A stretch of 64,000 nt of DNA from Aegilops tauschii subsp. strangulata (lineage: Eukaryota; Streptophyta; Magnoliopsida; Poales; Poaceae). Numbering within the stretch: position 1 is the stretch's first letter; each line of letters begins with the position of its first letter. The notes beneath the pieces were generated by a model. It was given only the letters and a program-made list of their open reading frames with translations. It was not told the origin of the DNA and ran no database searches. The position numbers and the translations under genes are program-made. Shown in pieces: positions 56,523 to 64,000 of this stretch. The stretch spans positions 119,752,318 to 119,816,317 of the forward strand of contig NC_053041.3 of NCBI RefSeq assembly GCF_002575655.3, written 5' to 3'.

Positions 56523-57013
56523 AGTGGTGCGAGAGGCCCAACTACTAGCTAGATAGGGGGAGGAGTGTGCGGTTGTGAGATCAATGAAAAGAGGGGCGAG
56601 AGTTTACACGTGTGTCTGGCCGTATGAGAGACACGAGGCAAGGACACATAAAGGAGGAGACTGAAGGTGTGTGTGTATGTTGTAGGCAGGCATCGCTGGA
56701 GAAGTTTATCGATCGGTGTGTGTCGGAAAGGAGTTGTGGAGACTCTGGGAGAACGACCTAAAGAAAAAAATGAATGTGCCCGGTGGATAGAATGCCGAGG
56801 GAGGGGGAGGGCGAGGAGGGTGTGTGCATGCACGAGAGAAAGTTAGTGGTAGCTACAAAGGTTAGAGGATTGTGTGGGTGTAAGAGAGTAACAAAGATCA
56901 TAATTTGATATGAAAGCGGATTCATATATTTGAATAGGAGATCGTAGTGTTTTAAACATTGCATGCATGAATATAGCGGCGATACACGTGTTGTGCACAT
57001 GTTATACCATAAT
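56523..57013 (+). other. Purine-rich region, right half
   Basis: It continues the GAGAG/GTGTGTG composition of 52,050-52,862, consistent with insertion of LARD 2 into one such tract. No gene. Confidence 0.4.
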
Positions 57014-57600
57014 GTGATAATGCATGGCGTTTGCAACTCACAGCTCAATGCCGAACAATCTAAACCATACTATACATCAAACAATCTCACATTTTATTTT
57101 AATTTGTGATAATGTGTGGCGTTTGCAGCTTACTAAATATCGAACAATCTAAACAATACTATATATCGAACATTCTCACATTTTATTTGAATTTGTGGTA
57201 ATGTGTGGTTTGCAACTCACATCTAAATACTTGTAGGCGTAGGGGGCGGGGCACCATACATAATGTGATAAACACATTATACATATGAGACATGGTTTAA
57301 ATTATGAAGATCTAGCTAGAGCAAGAAAGGTAATGTGATTTGAAATCAAAATAAAGTGGATTCAAAAAATCTAGTTCGAGTTCATATAGTACACATAGTT
57401 CATATGTAACTCGAGACTAATCATGTGGTGTGCTGTGAAGATAATACACAAACGATGGTTTAACTTGACAATAATGATGATTATAGATCTTATTAAAACA
57501 AAGAAACGAATTCCAATGCTTTGACTTCACAACAATCATTACTGTAGATCTTATTCAAATAGAGAAACGAATTCAAATTTAGTTCATATTGAAGCGGTAG
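57014..57600. repeat. Three roughly 91-bp repeats and a later duplicated 40-bp piece
   Basis: GTGATAATGTGTGGCGTTTG-type units start at 57,014, 57,106 and 57,195. TAGATCTTATT...GAAACGAATTC occurs at about 57,484 and 57,545. AT-rich, no gene. Confidence 0.7.
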
Positions 57601-58176
57601 TATATACGTTTGGAATGCACTAAAACGTTCATTTGAGTAGTAGGTTGCATGCATTATACACGTAGCGAAATATTTTAATTGAACATAACATGAATTCAAA
57701 GTTTTGAATGACATTTGTAGTGCGCATTGATTTGGTACAATACACGTTAGGCTTGTCCGGAAATTTCAACCTGCTCCTTGTTAGGCCGAAATATTTAAGA
57801 TATATTTTTGTCTCGTTGTGCTCCGACAACTCCCTCCATATCAACCCGCGCCTTGCTATTCTGAAATTACAACGCACGTGAAAACTCCCACCTCCTGTGA
57901 AATCCCGACACGCGAAATGCCCGTGCTACCCCTGAACCGAAAGAACCGCCTCAAATCAGTGGGGGTACTTTCGTAACTTACACCACATTTCGGACAAGCG
58001 CATCTCTAAGCCATGGTTGCCCACTGCCATCCCATCCGCCCACCCATTCGTACACCGAGGCCGCGAAAACCCGCGATGAAACCCCACACCCTGCTTTGTC
58101 TGCCACCTAGCCGGAGCCTCTTCCCCGACGACGTCGTCCACAGCAACACCTCGACGTCCCTCATCCACCGTACCGG
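57601..58176 (+). other. Region upstream of the exon-triplicated gene
   Basis: AT-rich to about 57,900, then GC-rich leader-like DNA. No clear TATA box. It could contain the promoter of the 58.2-kb gene. Confidence 0.3.
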
Positions 58177-61100
58177 ATGAGGATCCGTCGTCGATCTCAT
58201 CGTCCCGCCAGTTCAGCCACCCCGTCCTCCACCTCCAAGGAGCTGCCCCGACGTTCCCCTCGTCTTTCGCGCCACCTCCATTCCCACACCGCCGTCTTCA
58301 CCTGCACCACCGGAAGAGCATCATCATCATCGTTTCCTCAGATGAAGCTGCGGCCTAATCGGCGCCACCAAAGAGGTTGTAGACTAATCACCGCATTTTC
58401 TTCTTGATTCGATCTCACGGTGCTGCCGGCGCTCGGTCCCGAGCCGACATGGCGCGGCTCCATCCACGGCGGCGTCGCCGACCACTTCCTCCACGGCGTC
58501 GCTCCCTCGGCGGCGACGTCCACATCAGTAGGAGCTGCTGCTGCTTTAGCTCTCGCTCGCGCTGCTGCTCTGCTCTTGCTCTTGGTCCCCTGCCTGGTCT
58601 TCTCTTGCTATTACTCTTGCTCGCGCTGCTGCTCTCGCTCTTTCTCTTGCTTGCGATGCTGCTCCGAATTAGCTACACTTCAGTCGATTGAATCAACTTT
58701 TGGGCCAGTCGATTTTCATGGGGTGGGGGGGGGGCTCGCCGGAGAGGTACCCCACTATCTATCTTAGGGTTCAGGATGGGGGCGGTGGTCCCCGGCGGTG
58801 GCGGGGTGTTGGCGGGGCGGTGGCGTGGGGTTCGTCAGAGAAAAAGCTTGGCACGGGGGGGCCTAGAGGGATGGCCGGGGCGGCGGCGGACCGGCGGTGG
58901 GGAGTGTTTTCGGGGCGGGCGGGGCGGCGCACCGCCAGCCGCGGGCGGCGGGGGGCTGTTGTTTGGGCGGTGGTGGCTGGCGGCTCAGGGGGGTGGAGGT
59001 TGAAGATGAACCGCAGGCCCTTGATTTCGTATCCAATGGCTACAAAATCGACTGACCCGAGATGAAAAAGTCAGTCGACCGACGTGTAGCCTCACCTTGC
59101 TAGTGCGTTCAGTTTTGACAGCAAAATTCAGTTTCGACAGCAAAATTCAGTTTCGACAGTTAAGTTCAGTTTCGACAGTTAAGTTCAGAGATGAGCGGCT
59201 GATGTATTTTACATCTAGCACTTTGTGGTTATGTATTTTACGTCATGTATTGGAGATGCTATTAGCATTCCACTCAGGTTAACGTTGTTCGTTGTCTCTC
59301 TTGTCCTGCTTCAGCCTCGGCGTCGTACAACTCACCGGAGCTGCTCCAACGACGAAACCCTCCATCACAGCGGAGCAATACCTTGGGCTCCATCTCCAGA
59401 CGCCTAAGATCTTCTTCCCCTCCTCCGACAGCAAAGTCAGCCGGAGCATCCTCACCGGCCAACCCAATCACGCTGAGATCAACATGGGTTCGCCAAAGAG
59501 GTTGTACACTTGTTGCATCTCTTTTTTACTCTACATGTTATATATATTGTACACTGAGCACACGGATTTATTCCTTTAGTGTCTCCTTGAAAGAAAAAAC
59601 GTAGGAATTTTAATTTTCACTTGTCCTCCTTTTCAAATTCCTATTCATGAAGCACAAGACTAAGAGATAGTAGCATAATAGCATTATAACCGTACATTTT
59701 CTTGTGGTTTGCCTAAATCTCACCATGCTTCTTTGCATCCTGTGATCTTCCAATTGTTGTGAATCAAACACCCAGATTGGCAGAAATCCTGTGTTTTTAA
59801 ATTCTCTGTTTTGCACGTGCATTCCTATCCTATTCCTGTCTATTTCCTATCCCTGCATTGTTGGAATCCTCCAATTCAAACGAGCCCTTACAAAATTACT
59901 TCTCTTACAGATAGTTGTCAAACAAGACATTGCGTGGTTTGTCCCGCTCCTGCTGCGCCATCGTCCACCCCAGCTCAGCTGCTCCAACGACAGAAGGGTC
60001 CAGCACAGCAGGGATCCGACCTCCAAACTCTCTTTCGCCGCCTCAGATCTTCTTCACCGCCGCTGGCAGCCATGAAAACTGCATTACCATCATCAACCGA
60101 GCAGATGACCTCGAGGACTACACTGGTCCGCAAGAGAGGTCGTACTCTTTCGTGTCTGCTTACGTTATGCATCGCTTAATATTACATGCTACTTTATCGT
60201 CCTGTTCACCGATTAGACTCGGAGTCAGCTCCAAACTAATGGTCAAACTTGAGTTTTTAAATGGTTGTGGGGTACATATCGGGGCCGCTATCAATAGTAT
60301 CTATCTACTATCTGGTTAATCTCCGGTGTCTACTATGAGTTTCATGTTGGGTGGGAAACAAACAGTAAAGAAGCCATTATCTGTATTTTTTAACTGAAGC
60401 CATTATCTGCCTGCTATTATTGGTTTTGGGTCTATCCACAGGTTGCTACCATCACTCTGGATTTCTGCATGCACTCCTTACATAATCTCACTATGTTTTA
60501 TTCCTATGCATGACAGTTGTCGTAAACAATGGAACTGGACATGTAGAGCAAAAGAGACGAGCCTTGCGTGGCAATAAAATTTCATGCAGACGTCGCTCCA
60601 TGGTAGGCGCAAAGGCAGCCCCCCTCCACGCATTTCGGATTGTAATCGAGAGGAAGATATCTGTTCTGAGGGGGATTCAGAAGGAGAAGACAACTCCTAT
60701 TTACCCCCTGAGGTCTTCGCTCTAACTTGGCATGCTGATGTTCGTTATATCATGCATATGGTGTCTTGCATTGCTTACTTTATACATCAAATATGTCATC
60801 TGCTTAGTTTAGACATCTTTTGTGCGAATGCCATCTGTTTAGTTTATTCATCGTTTATGTGAATTATGCAATGCCATCTTGTTTAGCCATGCATCATATA
60901 TGTGAATTTTGCAATGCCATCCTGCTTAGCCAGTCATCTTATATGTAAATTATATCAGGCCATCCTTTTTTTCGTTACATATTACATTTGTCAACAATGT
61001 TAGTACATTCAACTGCTCTTTGTGTGCATCGGCCATTTGACACGGTGATGGCAAATTCTGGAGTGAAAACAAGGTCTTCAGAGCAGACTATGCTATCTGA

Positions 61101-63563
61101 CGAAGCGCATATCTCGCTGGTTACGGATAGCTCCTCAGAGGAGGATTTAGAGACAGATGACCAGTCCTATTCCCCCCCCCCCCCCCGAGGTGTATGCTCT
61201 AGCTTGGCAGGGTTATGTTGCTCATATCGTGCGTATGGTGTCTCGCATTGCTATGTCATTTGATTAGTTTAGACATGCTTTGTGTGAATGCCACCTGTTC
61301 AGTGTCTAATTACCATATATGTGAATTATGCACTGCCATCTTGTTGCAAGACATTATATATGTGAATTATACAATGCTATCTTGTTGCAAAGGCATTATA
61401 TATGTGAATTATGCAATGCCATGCTGTTTAGCCAATCATCATGTATGTGAATTATATCATGCTATCATTTTTTTGTATTACGTGTTCCATTTGTTGACAA
61501 CATTTGTATATTCAACTACTCTTCCTGTGCATCAGCCATTTGAAGCGGTGATGGAAGTATTTGGAGTGAAAACAAGGTATTCAGAGTAGACAATGCTACC
61601 TGCTGAAGCAGACATATTGCTGGTTACAGAGAGCTCCTCAGAGGAGGATTCAGAGACTGATGACCAGTCCTATTTCCCCCCTGAGGTCTATGCTCAAACT
61701 TGGCAGGGTTATATTACCCATGTCATGCATGTTGTCTTGCATTGCTTTGTTTTTACATCATATATGGATTGCCATCTGCTTAGTTGCTTACTATATAAAT
61801 CATATATTTGAATTATATCATGTCATCATGTTTACATAGTACATACACATCATCTATCTGAATTATGGCATGGCAACCCATTTAATAAATACATCATATA
61901 GTTATATCATCTCATCCTGTTTAGTGTTTACAGTCATCATATTTTGAATTATGGCATTCTATCCGTGAATGTATGTGAATTATGGCAGGCCAACCTATTT
62001 CATAAACACATTATATAGTTATGTCATGTCATCCTGTATACATAGTCTCATATTTTGAACTATGTCTTTCCATCTGTTTTAGTTAGCCATCATAATGTGA
62101 AATTGTGTCATGCTATCCTGTTTAGTTAGCCATCATATATGTGAAATTGTGTCATGCTTTCCTGTTTGGTTAGACAACATAAATATGAATTATTTCATGC
62201 CCTCTTTTATTCCCCACTATCCATTGCACCTGTCTATCATACAATGTCTATACTTTCAATTACTTTTCTTGTTTATCAGCCATTTGAATTGGAGAGCGTG
62301 ATGGCAGTATCTAAGGGAGTAACAACACGGTCTTCAGAAAAGATAGTGCTACCAATTGATGCAGATAGAACCACGGTTGTACTTGCCCAAGGACGAGATC
62401 CACCACACATAACCCAGACTCTCGCAGATTGTACCCCTACCCAGTTGGACAGAGAACCTGCTACACCCCTTCTAACCCCAACCCCGGCAGATAGTAACCC
62501 AGTTCCAGTTGACACAGCATCATCTCCACCACAGAGCACCCAAACACGAGCAGTTAGTAAGGGAACTGCAGTGCCCAAAGCACGAGGACCACCACTCCGA
62601 ATCCCAACTCAACGCTTAAAGGAGTAGAAGATTTGTTCTCAGGTCAGGTTCTGTAGCTATGGTTCATACTCCTTTGCTCTTGCATTACTGTATTTACTCA
62701 TACCAACTATTTTCAATTTTGAAGGATGGAATTGAAACTCCAATGGCGCAACAGGTATGTTTTAAACCTGTTTCTTTAACTGGTTTGCTGTTGTAACCTG
62801 CTCTATGTTGATTTCAGTTTCAATTGAATAAACAGTTATGTTCTCATGTCATGCACATTACAAGTGTTGTTATTGCTCTATAGTTACCCACACTTATATT
62901 CTGTCTATTCTGCTTTGTCTTGAACAAATATTATTTGAACTGTGTCTCTATCTTGATTTTGCAACAAAAACTAGAATGATATAGACCATAAAGTGACCAT
63001 GGTACATAGATATATGTTTGTTTCATGCTGTTATCCTATCCACTTTACTACTGAACTCATTTACCAAAATGAGTTTCATATACAACATGGTAAACATGTG
63101 ATGTGTCTGCTTGTTTCTCTTTTAGAATGCGGACAAAATATTGGAGAACAGTACCGCGTTATCCAATGGTAAAGGAAGTAATGCAGATAAGGTTCAAGAT
63201 AGTGAGACATCCCTGTTGGTCTCCAAGAAAGCTGATAAAAACTATCTTGACGACAGTGAGGGAACCCAAAAGTCCTGTCTTGATGTAGTGTTCGAGTTAC
63301 TGGCCACTACTGCTGGCACAAGCTCTTCGAACTTGCTACCTGAATCAGTTCGTCTTCTTGAGTCTCAACTTCAAGTTCAAAGACATCGATCAGATGTGCT
63401 GCGACAGGAAGCTGAAGGACTGAGGAAGTCCCTGCATAATTCAGATGCATATTTTCTGGTGCAACAGCAAGCGCTGGAGGATTTAAGCGCCAAACAAGAG
63501 AAAGTTAATAAGCTTGCTAAGCATCTTGCCAACATTATGGGTACCCAGGATATTGTTTCTTGA
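58177..63563 (+). pseudogene. Decayed nine-exon gene with triplicated exons, possibly CACTA-borne
   Basis: Model by splice sites and frame: 58,177-58,375; 59,315-59,500; 59,911-60,138; 60,517-60,739; 61,033-61,216; 61,536-61,712; 62,280-62,642; 62,725-62,754; 63,126-63,563 (TGA). Exons 1-3 are phase-1 modules that share Arg/Ser-rich text (RRLRSSSPP in exons 2 and 3) and all end RG at the junction. Exons 4-6 are related acidic modules (SSSEEDLETDDQSY, PPEVYALAWQGY). The last exon has a coiled coil (LLESQLQVQRHRSDVLRQEA, QQALEDLSAKQEKVNKLAKH). Defects: a 1-base shift in exon 4; exon 5 acceptor AG to GG and a C15 tract; TAG 61,587-61,589 and donor GT to AT in exon 6; TAG 62,625-62,627 in exon 7. 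The family is not recognised. The coiled coil and position suggest a transposon DNA-binding partner, which is speculation. Confidence 0.55.
60850..62220 (+). repeat. Intronic repeats of about 42 bp
   Basis: TATATGTGAATTATGCAATG then CCATCYTGTTTAG units at 60,856, 60,898, 60,941, 61,316, 61,358, 61,401 and 61,444, then more diverged copies to 62,220, in three introns of the gene. Confidence 0.75.
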
Positions 63564-63699
63564 GATCTTCTGAAGTGGTTTTAGTTCTAGATTTGTTTTG
63601 CTGCGGCGTTTATTTGCGCTGGTCGCCAACTTTGACAACCAGTGTATATGATATGCTGCTTTGTTCCCTATATTTGCATTGGTTGCGAACTTTGATGCC

Positions 63700-64000
63700 C
63701 AGTGGCCGTAAACGGGCTAGAGTTGGAATCGTCCGTTCATGGGCCGACCATAACGGGCCATCGTTAATAGGCCGTATTTGATGACGCTATGAAAACGGCC
63801 CAACGTATTAACGGACCACAAACGGGCCGGCTGTAACCACGGGCTGAATTTGGCCCACAAGCAGAAAATGACAGTAACGGGCCGTAAGTAAACGAATGCT
63901 GGAAATGAGCCCAAGAATAAATGGGCTCTAAGAAGGCCGAAAGATAACATGGGTTGGAAACGGCCCAACGGAATAACGGGCCGTTAATGGGTATAAAGTG
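63700..64000. repeat. GGGCC/GGCCC short-repeat zone
   Basis: About ten AACGGGCC or CGGCCCAACG words in 280 bp in both orientations, following the last exon of the gene. Typical of a CACTA subterminal region; the terminus is not reached. Confidence 0.6.

Larger units (their letters stand above)
38892..64000 (+). mobile_element. CACTA transposon II, left end; right end beyond window (extent inferred)
   Basis: CACTACAAAAAAAAGACAC at 38,892 cuts the copia integrase and is followed by a TCTATGAC/GTCATAGA-rich subterminal zone (38,930-39,120). Near the right edge (63,710-64,000) ACGGGCC / GGCCCA repeats resemble CACTA subterminal DNA, and GGGCC words also occur at the left end. No TNP2 gene lies between. 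That all 25 kb is one element (with LARD 2 nested) is inference. Confidence 0.5.

Noticed and set aside
58404..59065. Leu/Gly-rich open frames between exons 1 and 2 of the 58-kb gene
   Set aside because: They consist of CTCTTGCTCG and GGCGGTGG-type low-complexity DNA within an intron; poly-Leu and poly-Gly runs are by-products.

Overview
This window looks like an intergenic repeat island from a large grass genome, most likely Triticeae (wheat, barley or Aegilops). The basis is recognition of repeat types: a BARE/Angela/WIS-type solo LTR, Ty3/gypsy gag-protease elements with TGATA-type LTRs, a Maximus/SIRE-type copia element, several CACTA transposons with TNP2 remnants, Stowaway MITEs and two very long LARD-type LTRs. 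No intact host gene, rRNA gene or functional tRNA gene could be supported. Nearly every coding stretch is interrupted by stops, frameshifts or insertions.

Left part (1-13,984): a minus-strand gypsy element (gag-protease, PBS, LTR 2490-3634) sits in the gag of a plus-strand gag-protease-only gypsy element whose 3' LTR is 10,099-11,654. That second element also carries a BARE-type solo LTR (7130-8856, perfect CATAT target duplication). Next comes a decayed LINE split by a 1.3-kb CACTA element (12,554-13,874, TTA duplication) that holds a 117-bp-arm inverted repeat.

Middle (13,985-38,890): a large CACTA element carries a coiled-coil/transmembrane ORF and a TNP2-like transposase. The transposase is split by a 5.9-kb non-coding LTR retrotransposon (CATGT duplication), and the element ends in 335-bp tandem repeats. 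Then a minus-strand Maximus/SIRE-like copia element (27,669-38,890) has its env-position ORF split by a 4,061-bp LARD-type LTR (TCAGT duplication).

Right part (38,892-64,000): another CACTA terminus (CACTACAAAAAAAAGAC) opens a long region of tandem repeats, triplicated 0.5-kb blocks, an Ala/Glu-rich ORF with one stop (44,214-45,011), MITEs and a Helitron inside a Stowaway. It also holds a second LARD-type LTR (52,863-56,522) and a decayed multi-exon gene with triplicated exons (58,177-63,563). The window ends in GGGCC-rich repeats like CACTA subterminal DNA. Whether 38,892-64,000 is one element cannot be proven because the right terminus is outside the window.

Most unusual: both LARD-type LTRs, though diverged, hold two small acidic exons that join in frame (phase 1) across a GC-AG intron. 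Next come the exon-triplicated gene and the repeated LDFGGTAQ-like motif on the minus strand of 46-50 kb.
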